This document shows positions 45,629 to 53,572 of a stretch of 64,000 nt of DNA, one piece after another. Source of the DNA: Roseinatronobacter sp. S2 (lineage in GTDB: Bacteria; Pseudomonadota; Alphaproteobacteria; Rhodobacterales; Rhodobacteraceae); assembly GCF_029581395.1 (NCBI RefSeq), contig NZ_CP121113.1, forward strand, positions 1,918,001-1,982,000, given 5' to 3'. Position 1 is the stretch's first letter. Every line of letters starts with the position of its first letter. A program made the position numbers and the translations under genes. The notes under the pieces are model-generated. The model ran no database searches. It was not told where the DNA came from and worked only from the letters and a program-made list of their open reading frames with translations.

Positions 45629-45697
45629 GCGGGATATGCTTGTCTGGACAGGCGCGCGGCGCTAGGACTCCCCCAACAACCGTTTGAGGAAACGCGC

Positions 45698-46924
45698 ATG
45701 CCTGATGATCTGATCAATTCCTTCATGACCGGCCCTGATGAACAGGGGCGTTTCGGCATTTATGGCGGGCGTTTCGTGTCGGAAACGCTGATGCCGCTGA
45801 TCCTGGAGTTGGAAGCGGAATACGAACGCGCCAAGACCGATGACAGCTTCTGGGCGCAGATGGATGACCTGTGGAAACATTACGTCGGCCGCCCGTCACC
45901 GCTGTATTATGCCGAACGCCTGACGGAACATTGCGGTGGTGCAAAAATCTATCTGAAGCGCGACGAGCTGAACCATACCGGCGCGCATAAGATCAACAAT
46001 GTTCTGGGGCAGATTCTGCTGGCCATGCGCATGGGCAAATCGCGGATCATCGCGGAAACCGGCGCGGGCCAACACGGCGTCGCGACCGCCACGGTTTGTG
46101 CGCGCTTCGGTCTGAAATGCATCGTTTACATGGGCGCGCATGATGTGGAACGTCAGGCCCCGAATGTGTTTCGCATGAAACTTCTGGGCGCCGAGGTTGT
46201 GCCGGTCAAATCCGGTCGCGGCACGTTGAAAGATGCCATGAATGACGCGCTGCGCGACTGGGTGACCAATGTGCATGACACATTCTATTGCATCGGTACT
46301 GTCGCAGGCCCGCACCCATATCCGGCGATGGTGCGCGATTTCCAGTCGATCATCGGCAAGGAAACCCGCGAACAACTGATGGAACGCGAAGGACGCCTGC
46401 CCGATACCATTATCGCGGCTATCGGCGGCGGCTCGAACGCCATGGGGCTGTTCTATCCGTTCCTTGACGACAAATCCGTGAATATCATCGGTGTCGAGGC
46501 TGGTGGGCGCGGCGTTGATGACCGGATGGAGCATTGCGCCAGCCTGACCGGCGGGCGCCCCGGTGTGCTGCACGGCAACCGCACCTATCTGCTTCAGGAT
46601 GACAATGGCCAGATTCTGGAAGGGCATTCCATTTCAGCGGGCCTTGATTACCCCGGTATTGGTCCTGAACATGCCTGGCTGAAGGATATGGGCCGCGCGC
46701 AATATGTCTCTATCACCGATGCCGAGGCGTTGTCGGCATTCCAGACCTGCTGCGCATTGGAGGGAATCATTCCCGCGCTGGAGCCAAGCCACGCCTTGGC
46801 GCATGTCCTGAAGATCGCGCCGGAGCTTCCGCAAGATCATTTGCTGGTCATGAATATGTGCGGACGGGGCGACAAGGATATTTTCACCGTTGCGAAGCAT
46901 CTGGGCTTTGAAATGGGGGCGTAA
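45698..46924 (+). CDS. trpB: Tryptophan synthase beta chain
   Basis: PLP enzyme joining indole and serine to tryptophan, 408 residues. It has PLP lysine 98 in [13 protein letters not shown], the alpha-site segment [14 protein letters not shown], and the phosphate-binding [14 protein letters not shown] 45698 follows GAGGAAAC. Unlike many alphaproteobacteria, trpF is not directly upstream and trpA is not directly downstream; the neighbours are a protease and a long gap, so the other subunits are encoded elsewhere. Confidence 0.97.
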   Translation: MPDDLINSFMTGPDEQGRFGIYGGRFVSETLMPLILELEAEYERAKTDDSFWAQMDDLWKHYVGRPSPLYYAERLTEHCGGAKIYLKRDELNHTGAHKINNVLGQILLAMRMGKSRIIAETGAGQHGVATATVCARFGLKCIVYMGAHDVERQAPNVFRMKLLGAEVVPVKSGRGTLKDAMNDALRDWVTNVHDTFYCIGTVAGPHPYPAMVRDFQSIIGKETREQLMEREGRLPDTIIAAIGGGSNAMGLFYPFLDDKSVNIIGVEAGGRGVDDRMEHCASLTGGRPGVLHGNRTYLLQDDNGQILEGHSISAGLDYPGIGPEHAWLKDMGRAQYVSITDAEALSAFQTCCALEGIIPALEPSHALAHVLKIAPELPQDHLLVMNMCGRGDKDIFTVAKHLGFEMGA

Positions 46925-47163
46925 ACTTTGGTTTACGGCTTTGAAATAAACCCATTAGGAATAGATTAACCATTCCTTAGTCGCTATCGAAGCCGTGTCG
47001 ATGGGCATTCAGGTCGGATGCCTGCGGCATTAGTTCGAGTGTGCTATGTTTTAGCCATAAGGCCAGAAGTCATTGGTTGCAGCCGTCTGCGTAATTGGTT
47101 TGTGCAAGGTTTCTGGAGTGAGCGGTAAAGTAAACGGTAGGCTGTTTTAATTATGTTGTGGTG

Positions 47164-47197
47164 TGCATCTGCCCGAATTTGGGCGCATGCATTTTTT
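47164..47197 (+). terminator. Rho-independent terminator downstream of trpB
   Basis: TGCAT and GCCC (47164-47174) pair with GGGC and ATGCA (47181-47191), with one mismatch and a six-base loop, followed by TTTTTT. It is 240 bp after the trpB stop. Confidence 0.75.
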
Positions 47198-47238
47198 CAC
47201 CGCTGGCTTTCGTTTGTGTAACGAGTATTGCGTGTAAC

Positions 47239-47272
47239 CCCGCATCCGGTGGCTTTGGCCGCTGGATGCGGG
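47239..47272. other. Strong GC-rich hairpin in a leader region
   Basis: CCCGCATCC (47239-47247) pairs perfectly with GGATGCGGG (47264-47272). GGTGGC and GCCGCT extend the stem to 15 pairs with two wobbles around a TTTG loop. No T-run follows. It precedes the PepSY-like gene by 49 bp and may modulate its translation or mark a processed leader. Confidence 0.6.
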
Positions 47273-47321
47273 CGCGGCCGGCGCAGCGGTGTCCTTTTGG
47301 CGGCTACGGAGTTTGTATCTG

Positions 47322-47681
47322 ATGCCTGTGATGCCGCATAGGTTCGCGCTGGTCTGTCTGGTTGCCACAATGGTGATGTCGACCGCGCATGCGCAGGACG
47401 ACCCATCCCTAAGGCTTTCCCCGGAAATGGTCAGCGATGCGCTGCAAGAACAGGGCTATTCCGTCGAATCCGTAACACGCACCCTTCTGGGACGGGTGCG
47501 TGTTGTTGCATCCGCGGGGCAAATATGGCGCGAAGTGGTGATTGACCTGTCGTCAGGACAGATCTTGCGCGATTACGCTGTTGAATTTGCGCCAAATGAC
47601 ATTCCCCAACGCACAACTGATGCCATGCCGCGGGGCGGCACCGTGTTGGATGGGGGCAATTTGCCCGACATCAGGAAGTGA
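47322..47681 (+). CDS. Secreted PepSY-like protein
   Basis: 119-residue protein from ATG 47322. A signal peptide ends near AHA-QDD (residue 24). The mature part has one PepSY-like unit: SPEMVSDALQEQGYSVESV then LLGRVRVVASAGQIWREVVI and DLSSGQILRDYAVEF. PepSY domains bind or inhibit periplasmic partners and often occur near sensors. A membrane-anchored LuxR regulator gene follows 61 bp later. The specific role is unknown. Confidence 0.72.
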   Translation: MPVMPHRFALVCLVATMVMSTAHAQDDPSLRLSPEMVSDALQEQGYSVESVTRTLLGRVRVVASAGQIWREVVIDLSSGQILRDYAVEFAPNDIPQRTTDAMPRGGTVLDGGNLPDIRK

Positions 47682-47742
47682 CCTGAATGATACATGATTT
47701 CTGTGAAATGGTTTCAGTGTTCCCGCGTGTTGAACGAGGTGC

Positions 47743-48255
47743 ATGGTGAAGTTGAAACTCGTGATCCTTGGAATGATCTGTGTGCAGGCCGTGGGCGCGC
47801 TGTTTTTCATTAGTGAAATCGTGATGTCGATTCTGGGAATTGAACGCCAGCCCATCGACTGGAAATTGCGCGAGATGATCGAAATTGGCGCGGCTGTGGC
47901 GTTGATTATCGGGTTGGTCATGTCGGCGGTGCTCCTGACGCAAAGCCAGATCAGACTGGGCCGTGCCGAAGCGCGTTTGCAGCGCGCCTCCAGCGCATTT
48001 ATTGATTTGATGGACCAGCGGTTTGACGAATGGGGGCTTACGCCTGCGGAACGCGATGTGGCGTTCTTCGTGCTCAAGGGGTTCAGCATTCACGAAATCG
48101 CGAAGTTTCGCTGCACATCCGAAGGCACGGTAAAGGCGCAGACCAATGCCATCTACCGAAAGGCCGACGTGAACGGGCGCGGGCAGTTGATGAGTTTGTT
48201 CATTGACGATCTGATTGTCGACAAGCCTGTGTTGCCTAAATCTGACGTGGCATAA
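47743..48255 (+). CDS. Membrane-anchored LuxR-type transcriptional regulator
   Basis: 170-residue protein with two N-terminal membrane segments (about 4-24 and 48-68), a short helix (RLGRAEARLQRASSAF) and a C-terminal LuxR/GerE helix-turn-helix from about residue 103: LTPAERDVAFFVLKGFSIHE then TSEGTVKAQTNAIYRKA. There is no receiver or autoinducer domain, so signal input must come through the membrane part. The regulator is therefore probably bound to DNA from the membrane. It follows the PepSY-like gene, a possible periplasmic input partner. Confidence 0.85.
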   Translation: MVKLKLVILGMICVQAVGALFFISEIVMSILGIERQPIDWKLREMIEIGAAVALIIGLVMSAVLLTQSQIRLGRAEARLQRASSAFIDLMDQRFDEWGLTPAERDVAFFVLKGFSIHEIAKFRCTSEGTVKAQTNAIYRKADVNGRGQLMSLFIDDLIVDKPVLPKSDVA

Positions 48256-48415
48256 TATACCGTGCATGGCTATGGTGACGGCCACCCTGTGACTGGCACC
48301 TGCTGCGCGCCGCACCAGATCGCCGCGTGTTTCCGCCCAATTTCACCTGTTGGGGATTTGCCAAACCGGTGCAGGCCGACTATCTGGGGCACAGCAACAT
48401 GAAGGGGTCGGCAGA

Positions 48416-49765
48416 ATGACGCAATTGCATATCATCGGTGGCGGCATGGCCGGATCAGAGGCCGCATGGCAGGCCGCGGGGCAGGGCGTGCAGGTTGTCA
48501 TTCATGAAATGCGCCCGCAAACCGGCACATTCGCGCACCAGACCGAGTATCTGGCGGAAATGGTGTGTTCCAATTCCTTCCGCTCAGATGATGATGAACA
48601 AAATGCAGTGGGTTTGCTGCATTGGGAAATGCGGGCGGCAGGCGGGTTGATTATGGACATGGCAGACCGACACGCACTGCCCGCAGGCGGCGCATTGGCG
48701 GTGGACCGTGACGCATTTGCGCGCGCGGTAACCGAAAAGCTGCTGGCGCACCCCAATATCCGGCTGGAACGCGGAGAGGTGAACGCATTGCCCGATCAAG
48801 GGCAGTGGATCATTGCAACCGGCCCGCTGACATCCGGCGCGCTGGCCGAAGCGATTGCACAGGAAACCGGTGCCACCGCGCTTGCGTTTTTTGACGCCAT
48901 TGCGCCCATTGTCTATTTCGACACCATCGACCTGTCCAAGGCATGGTTCCAGTCGCGCTATGACAAGGGCGAGACAGAGGAACAGCGCACGGCGTATCTG
49001 AACTGCCCGATGGACCGTGACCAGTATGAAGCGTTTATTGATGCGCTTCTGGCAGCCGACAAGACCGAATTCCACGAGGGCGAGACAGCACAATATTTCG
49101 ACGGCTGCTTGCCGATCGAGGTGATGGCAGAACGCGGGCGCGAAACGCTGCGCCACGGCCCGATGAAGCCCGTGGGCCTGACAAACCCGCATGCGCCTGA
49201 CAAGAAACCCTATGCCGTTGTGCAACTGCGTCGCGACAATGCGTTGGGCACGCTTTACAATATTGTCGGCTTTCAGACAAAGATGAAGTATGGCGCGCAA
49301 GCCGCTGTTTTCAAGTCAATTCCGGGGCTGGAAGATGCATCTTTCGCGCGCCTTGGGGGGATTCACCGCAATACTTTCCTGAATTCGCCGACCTTGCTGG
49401 ATGACCAGCTTCGCCTGCGTTCTCGTCCCAATATCCGCTTTGCGGGCCAGATCACGGGTGTGGAAGGATATGTTGAATCCGCCGCCATGGGGTTGCTGGC
49501 GGGGCGTCTGGCGGCGGGGGAATTGCTGGGCCAGCCTGTCGGTGCGCCGCCGCGCGAAACGGCAATGGGCGCGCTGGTGCATCACATCACCGGCGGGGCC
49601 GAGGCCAAGACCTTCCAGCCGATGAATGTGAATTTCGGCCTGTTCCCCCCGATTGATGCCAAGGGCGGGCGGCGCGGGCGGCGTGACCGCTACAAGGCCT
49701 ATACCGACCGCGCCAAACTGGCCTTTGCGGATTGGCTGGCGGTCCAGAAACGCGATGCCGCCTGA
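48416..49765 (+). CDS. trmFO: Folate-dependent tRNA uracil-54 C5-methyltransferase
   Basis: FAD and methylenetetrahydrofolate enzyme making ribothymidine-54 in tRNA, 449 residues from ATG 48416 after GAAGGGG. The FAD-binding start [40 protein letters not shown] with the catalytic cysteine region, and [18 protein letters not shown] are characteristic. It overlaps gluQ by 11 bp, which couples two tRNA-modification genes. Confidence 0.95.
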   Translation: MTQLHIIGGGMAGSEAAWQAAGQGVQVVIHEMRPQTGTFAHQTEYLAEMVCSNSFRSDDDEQNAVGLLHWEMRAAGGLIMDMADRHALPAGGALAVDRDAFARAVTEKLLAHPNIRLERGEVNALPDQGQWIIATGPLTSGALAEAIAQETGATALAFFDAIAPIVYFDTIDLSKAWFQSRYDKGETEEQRTAYLNCPMDRDQYEAFIDALLAADKTEFHEGETAQYFDGCLPIEVMAERGRETLRHGPMKPVGLTNPHAPDKKPYAVVQLRRDNALGTLYNIVGFQTKMKYGAQAAVFKSIPGLEDASFARLGGIHRNTFLNSPTLLDDQLRLRSRPNIRFAGQITGVEGYVESAAMGLLAGRLAAGELLGQPVGAPPRETAMGALVHHITGGAEAKTFQPMNVNFGLFPPIDAKGGRRGRRDRYKAYTDRAKLAFADWLAVQKRDAA

Positions 49766-50603
49766 AGGGGGCATCACCCGTTTTGCGCCGTCGCCGACCG
49801 GCCCGCTGCATCTGGGGCACGCCTATTCGGCGCTGATAGCTGCGCAGCGCGGCAAGCCTGGCGGGTTCCTGCTGCGCATCGAAGATATTGATCAAGGCCG
49901 TTGCCGTCCCGCGTTCGAGGCGCAGATTTACGACGATCTGCGCTGGCTTGGGCTGGATTGGCCAGTGCCGGTCATGCGCCAGTCGGACCGCATGCCCGCC
50001 TACTGCGCCGCGCTACAAAAACTGGCGGGTCTGGGGGTGCTTTATCCATGCAGTTGCACGCGCGGTGACATTCGCGCGGCCATGTCCGCCCCGCAAGAAG
50101 GGGCACCCGTTATCGGGCCGGACGGGCTGGTTTACCCCGGAACCTGTCGCGGGCGGTGCATGGCGCAGGCGGGCGCGGATGATGCGCTGCGTCTGGACAT
50201 GCGCCGCGCGCTGTCACTGGCGGGGCCGGTTTCTTTTGTCGAAAACGGTCCCCTGCATAGCGGGAACCATTGCCTTGATTCCGATGACATGATCGCCAAT
50301 ATCGGCGATGTGGTGCTGGCGCGGCGCGATATGGGAACCAGCTATCACCTGTCGGTCGTTGTCGATGACGCGGCGCAAGCTATCAGCGAAGTGACCCGTG
50401 GAGCGGACTTGTTTGATGCAACCGCCATTCACGCGCTGCTTCAGATATTGCTGGAACTCCCACGCCCAAGCTATTGGCACCATGACCTGATTCGGGATGA
50501 ACACGGCAAGCGGCTGGCCAAACGCGATGATGCCCGCGCGATTGCCGCGTACCGTGCCGCCGGTGCCAGCCCCGCCGATATCCGCGCGATGGTCAATCTT
50601 TAA
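49755..50603 (+). CDS. gluQ: Glutamyl-Q tRNA(Asp) synthetase
   Basis: Truncated GluRS-like enzyme that attaches glutamate to queuosine-34 of tRNA-Asp, 282 residues from ATG 49755. HIGH-type motif [18 protein letters not shown], zinc-site [10 protein letters not shown] plus [10 protein letters not shown], and the KMSKS-like KRLAKRDD near the end are visible. It lacks the anticodon-binding domain, as the family does. It overlaps trmFO at its start and the convergent hisI by 11 bp at its end. Confidence 0.95.
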   Translation: MPPEGGITRFAPSPTGPLHLGHAYSALIAAQRGKPGGFLLRIEDIDQGRCRPAFEAQIYDDLRWLGLDWPVPVMRQSDRMPAYCAALQKLAGLGVLYPCSCTRGDIRAAMSAPQEGAPVIGPDGLVYPGTCRGRCMAQAGADDALRLDMRRALSLAGPVSFVENGPLHSGNHCLDSDDMIANIGDVVLARRDMGTSYHLSVVVDDAAQAISEVTRGADLFDATAIHALLQILLELPRPSYWHHDLIRDEHGKRLAKRDDARAIAAYRAAGASPADIRAMVNL

Positions 50604-50955
50604 GCGGGGCCATCAATTCGGTTTCCGCGCCATCCCGCACGGCTGTGTAGAAACAGCTTTTGCGGTTGGTGTGGCAGGCGGGGCCGGTCTGATCAACCAT
50701 GACCAACAAACAATCTCGGTCACAATCCAGCCGGAAATCGACCAGCTTTTGCACATGCCCCGATGTTTCGCCCTTGATCCAGAACGACTGGCGCGAGCGT
50801 GACCAGTATGTCACGCGGCCGGTTTGCAGTGTTTGTGTGACGGCATCGGCATTCATCCAGGCCATCATCAGCACCTGACCGGTTTCATGATCCTGTGCGA
50901 TGACCGGGATAAGTCCGTTATCGTCATATGTTAGGGTTTGCGGATCGAAAATCAT
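50593..50955 (-). CDS. hisI: Phosphoribosyl-AMP cyclohydrolase
   Basis: Third step of histidine synthesis, opening the purine ring of PR-AMP, 120 residues. The zinc and magnesium motifs DRDCLLVMVDQTGPACHTNR and KSCFYTAV with the conserved cysteines and aspartates are complete, as is YWSRSRQSFWIKGETSGH. There is no HisE fusion, as is usual in alphaproteobacteria. Its 3' end overlaps gluQ by 11 bp on the other strand. Confidence 0.96.
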   Translation of the reverse strand: MIFDPQTLTYDDNGLIPVIAQDHETGQVLMMAWMNADAVTQTLQTGRVTYWSRSRQSFWIKGETSGHVQKLVDFRLDCDRDCLLVMVDQTGPACHTNRKSCFYTAVRDGAETELMAPLKD

Positions 50956-51016
50956 GGGCTATGTCCTTTTTGGGCGATCAAGGCATAGCCTGACACAACA
51001 CAAAGGAAAACCCGTC

Positions 51017-51475
51017 TTGAGTGATAATGCCGACCTGATAAAACTGTATTCCGGCCGAATTCTGGCATTGGCCACGGATATTCCGCATCATGCGCGGCTG
51101 GACGGGCCGCAAGCCAGCGTGAAGCGCCGCTCTCCGCTTTGCGGGTCAACGGTGACGGTTGATCTGGATGTAGCGGACGGACGCATCAGCCGTTTCGGTC
51201 AGGATGTGAAAGCCTGTGCTTTGGGGCAGGCGGCGGCTGCGGTGCTGGGGCAGGTGGTGCTGGGCCGCAGTGCGCAGGAACTGGCGCTTGCACGCGACCA
51301 GTTGCGCGCGATGTTGCAGCAAGACGGGCCAGTTCCGGACGCACCGTTTGACGGGTATGACGTGCTGCAACCCGCGCGCGAGTATCGAAATCGCCATGCC
51401 TCTATCCTGCTGGCAATCGAGGCTGCGACCGAAGCGGCGGAAAATCTGGCGCAACAGGCAAAAAACCCCTCTTGA
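51017..51475 (+). CDS. Fe-S cluster assembly scaffold (IscU/SufU-like)
   Basis: 152-residue scaffold-type protein, probably starting at TTG 51017 with AAAGGA nine bases upstream. The cysteine regions VKRRSPLCGSTVTVD and KACALGQAAAAVLG correspond to two of the cluster ligands of NifU N-domain proteins; a third cysteine is absent, so it may be a variant. It lies 61 bp from the hisI start in the divergent direction. Confidence 0.8.
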   Translation: MSDNADLIKLYSGRILALATDIPHHARLDGPQASVKRRSPLCGSTVTVDLDVADGRISRFGQDVKACALGQAAAAVLGQVVLGRSAQELALARDQLRAMLQQDGPVPDAPFDGYDVLQPAREYRNRHASILLAIEAATEAAENLAQQAKNPS

Positions 51476-51532
51476 CCTTGGCGGCCGGGCGGCGCATTTC
51501 GCAAATGTTTGTGACTGGATAGGCCCCCCGAG

Positions 51533-52030
51533 ATGACTGACCTGACCCTGCGCGATGCCACCGTGGATGATGCGGCCTGTATCTGCGATATCTGGAACCC
51601 GATCATTCGCGACACGGTCATTACCTTCAACCCTGTGGAACGCAGCCCCGCTGAAATAGCGTCGATGATTCGTGACCGTCAGGGGGCAGGGCATGCCTTC
51701 ATGATGGCAGAACTGGGCGGGCAGGTGCTGGGATTCGCAAGTTATTCCCAGTTTCGCGGTGGCTTGGGGTATGCGCGCTGCATGGAACATACGATCAACC
51801 TGCATGACGCCGCGCGCGGCAAAGGGGCAGGGCGTGCGCTGTTGCTGGCGCTGGAAGACCACGCCCGCAGCGCAGGGCATCATGTGATGGTGGGCGCGGT
51901 GACCGCGTCGAATGTAGCCAGCGTCGCATTTCATGCTGCACTGGGGTATGAAACCGTCGGCACAATGCCGCAGGTTGGCTGGAAATTCGGGCAGTTCCAC
52001 GATTTGGTGCTGATGCAGAAAATTCTGTGA
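51533..52030 (+). CDS. GNAT acetyltransferase, phosphinothricin-acetyltransferase-like
   Basis: 165-residue GNAT enzyme. It begins LTLRDATVDDAACICDIWNP, with the PAT-type middle FASYSQFRGGLGYARCMEHT and the acetyl-CoA motif RGKGAGRALLLALEDHARSA. ATG 51533 follows CGAG. It resembles acetyltransferases of phosphinothricin or methionine sulfoximine type; the natural substrate is probably an amino acid analogue. Monocistronic, 57 bp after the scaffold gene. Confidence 0.88.
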   Translation: MTDLTLRDATVDDAACICDIWNPIIRDTVITFNPVERSPAEIASMIRDRQGAGHAFMMAELGGQVLGFASYSQFRGGLGYARCMEHTINLHDAARGKGAGRALLLALEDHARSAGHHVMVGAVTASNVASVAFHAALGYETVGTMPQVGWKFGQFHDLVLMQKIL

Positions 52031-52083
52031 CATGTGGCGTTTCGCCTGCTGCATTTCCCCCACGGCCCTGTTAGTTTTTCTTC

Positions 52084-52767
52084 ATGTCGATCTGGATACG
52101 CATCGCTGAAGCGCTGAAAGCGCTGCGCAAGGGGGAAAGCCTTAGCGCGGTGTTCGACCGTTTGCGCACGGCACCTGAACGCAGCGTGGCCTTCACCATT
52201 GCGGTCATTGCCCTTGGCGCGAAACTGGCCAAGGCAGACGGCAAGGTTACCCGTGGCGAAGTCGCGGCCTTCCGGCGGGTTTTCATCATCGCGCCTGAAG
52301 AAGAAGCCAATGCGGCGCGTGTGTTCAATCTGGCGCGGCAGGATGTGGCAGGGTTTGATCTGTATGCGCGCAAGATCGCAAGCATGTTCCCGCCGCGCGA
52401 CCCTGTGTTGATGGATTTGATGGAAGGCTTGTTTGAAGTCGCCATGACGGATGGCAGTTTCCACCCCGCCGAAGAAGAGTTCCTGTCAAAGGTCGCCCAG
52501 ATATTCGGCCTGTCGGAACGCTGCTTCCGGTGCCTGCGCGCGCGCTATGTCGGCGATGTGGAGCCTGATCCTTATGACGTGCTGGAAGTCACGCCTGATG
52601 CGCCGCTGGATGATATTCGTCGCATCTACCGGCAAGCGGTCCGTGACACCCATCCCGACCGCATGGCCGCGCGCGGCGTCCCCCCCGAGGCCGTCAAGCT
52701 GGCCGAACACCGGCTGCGCGACCTGAACCGTGCATGGGAAGAAATCCAGTCCAGTCGCGCGGCCTAG
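52084..52767 (+). CDS. DjlA-like co-chaperone (TerB and DnaJ domains)
   Basis: 227-residue cytoplasmic protein. Residues about 30-150 form a TerB-like helical domain with AKADGKVTRGEVAAFRRVF and a second EF-like half, DGSFHPAEEEFL. Residues about 160-227 are a J domain with DPYDVLEVTPDAPLDDIRR and the HPD tripeptide in DTHPDRM. J-domain proteins stimulate DnaK. It lacks the N-terminal membrane segment of E. coli DjlA. Confidence 0.92.
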   Translation: MSIWIRIAEALKALRKGESLSAVFDRLRTAPERSVAFTIAVIALGAKLAKADGKVTRGEVAAFRRVFIIAPEEEANAARVFNLARQDVAGFDLYARKIASMFPPRDPVLMDLMEGLFEVAMTDGSFHPAEEEFLSKVAQIFGLSERCFRCLRARYVGDVEPDPYDVLEVTPDAPLDDIRRIYRQAVRDTHPDRMAARGVPPEAVKLAEHRLRDLNRAWEEIQSSRAA

Positions 52768-52830
52768 CATCTGATCCGATCAGGGTGAAACATGGGATTA
52801 TGGGCGCTTGTGGCCTGAAGGGGGCACTTC

Positions 52831-53004
52831 AAGGCGCGGAATCAAGGGCGAAGCCCGCCGCGCCATCGGCGGGCCGTCCCGCGGCCTGCCGATTTGGCTG
52901 ATGGCAGCCCAAGTCTATGAACGCAGGAATATGCAATCGGCATAAAGTGCATTCATATAACGTCGGATCGGCAGACCACGGCCCACCGCTGGCGCGGGCT
53001 TTGT
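52831..53004. repeat. 174-bp dispersed intergenic repeat, copy 2
   Basis: Second copy of the element at 26866-27039, same length and orientation. Both ends and the interior blocks AGGAATATGCA and GTCGGATCGGCAG are shared. The left end AAGCCCGCCGCGCCATCGGC and right end GGCCCACCGCTGGCGCGGGC form the inverted termini. It lies between the DjlA-like gene and a small secreted protein gene. It has no coding frame. The changes between the copies are mostly in the middle, with the terminal arms better conserved. Confidence 0.82.
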
Positions 53005-53182
53005 CCATGGCATCAACGGCAACTTCTGGCCAGAATTAACCAGCCTTGCGTGTCCATCTGACATGCGAACCGGTTTTCTGCGCTGCCCCCCTGCATTCGC
53101 AAGAGAAAGCGGCGCGCGAGGATGGCCGCAAATGCACGTATCAACGCTGGCCGCAGGGCGGTGGATGGGCTATAATTGCCAA

Positions 53183-53572
53183 ATGCGCCCCATCTTGATC
53201 ATATCACTTTGTCTGTGTCTAAGCATTGCGCCGCCCGCTTTCGCCGATGAGTTTGGCGACCCGCCCAAATCTGAGCAACCGGAAGGCTTTTTTGGCCTGA
53301 TAGAACGGATGATGCGCGGTTTTTTTGACGATATGGACCCCCATATGCGGCAGATGGAACGCAGTCTTGAAGCGGCCGAACCGGAATTGCGGCGCTTTCT
53401 GGGGCAGTTGCGCGACATGGTGGAGTATGAACCGCCGGAAGTGCTGCCCAATGGCGATATTCTGATCCGGCGCAGACAGCCCGCCCCCCCGGATGTCGAG
53501 CAGGGACCGGATCAGGCCGTTCCCGACCCGTCGGAAGAGGTGGCACCCTCTGCCCCCGATTTTGAGTTATAA
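53183..53572 (+). CDS. Small secreted hypothetical protein
   Basis: 129-residue protein from ATG 53183. A signal peptide of about 21 residues ends PPAFA-DEF. The mature part is acidic with GFFGLIERMMRGFFDDMDPH, a helical middle (ERSLEAAEPELRRFLGQLRD) and a Pro/acidic tail. Similar small proteins occur in Rhodobacteraceae but I know no function. A longer frame from 53063 lacks a signal. Its last 61 bp overlap the end of the convergent ppx gene. Confidence 0.65.
   Translation: MRPILIISLCLCLSIAPPAFADEFGDPPKSEQPEGFFGLIERMMRGFFDDMDPHMRQMERSLEAAEPELRRFLGQLRDMVEYEPPEVLPNGDILIRRRQPAPPDVEQGPDQAVPDPSEEVAPSAPDFEL

Larger units (their letters stand above)
46925..47321 (+). other. Structured intergenic region after trpB
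   Basis: This 397-bp gap has no convincing coding frame. It contains a T-tailed terminator (47164-47197) and a strong GC hairpin (47239-47272). The 240 bp between trpB and the terminator could be a long trpB 3' end or an independent small RNA; no clear promoter was found. The GC hairpin lies 49 bp before the next start codon and could act in its leader. Confidence 0.4.
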
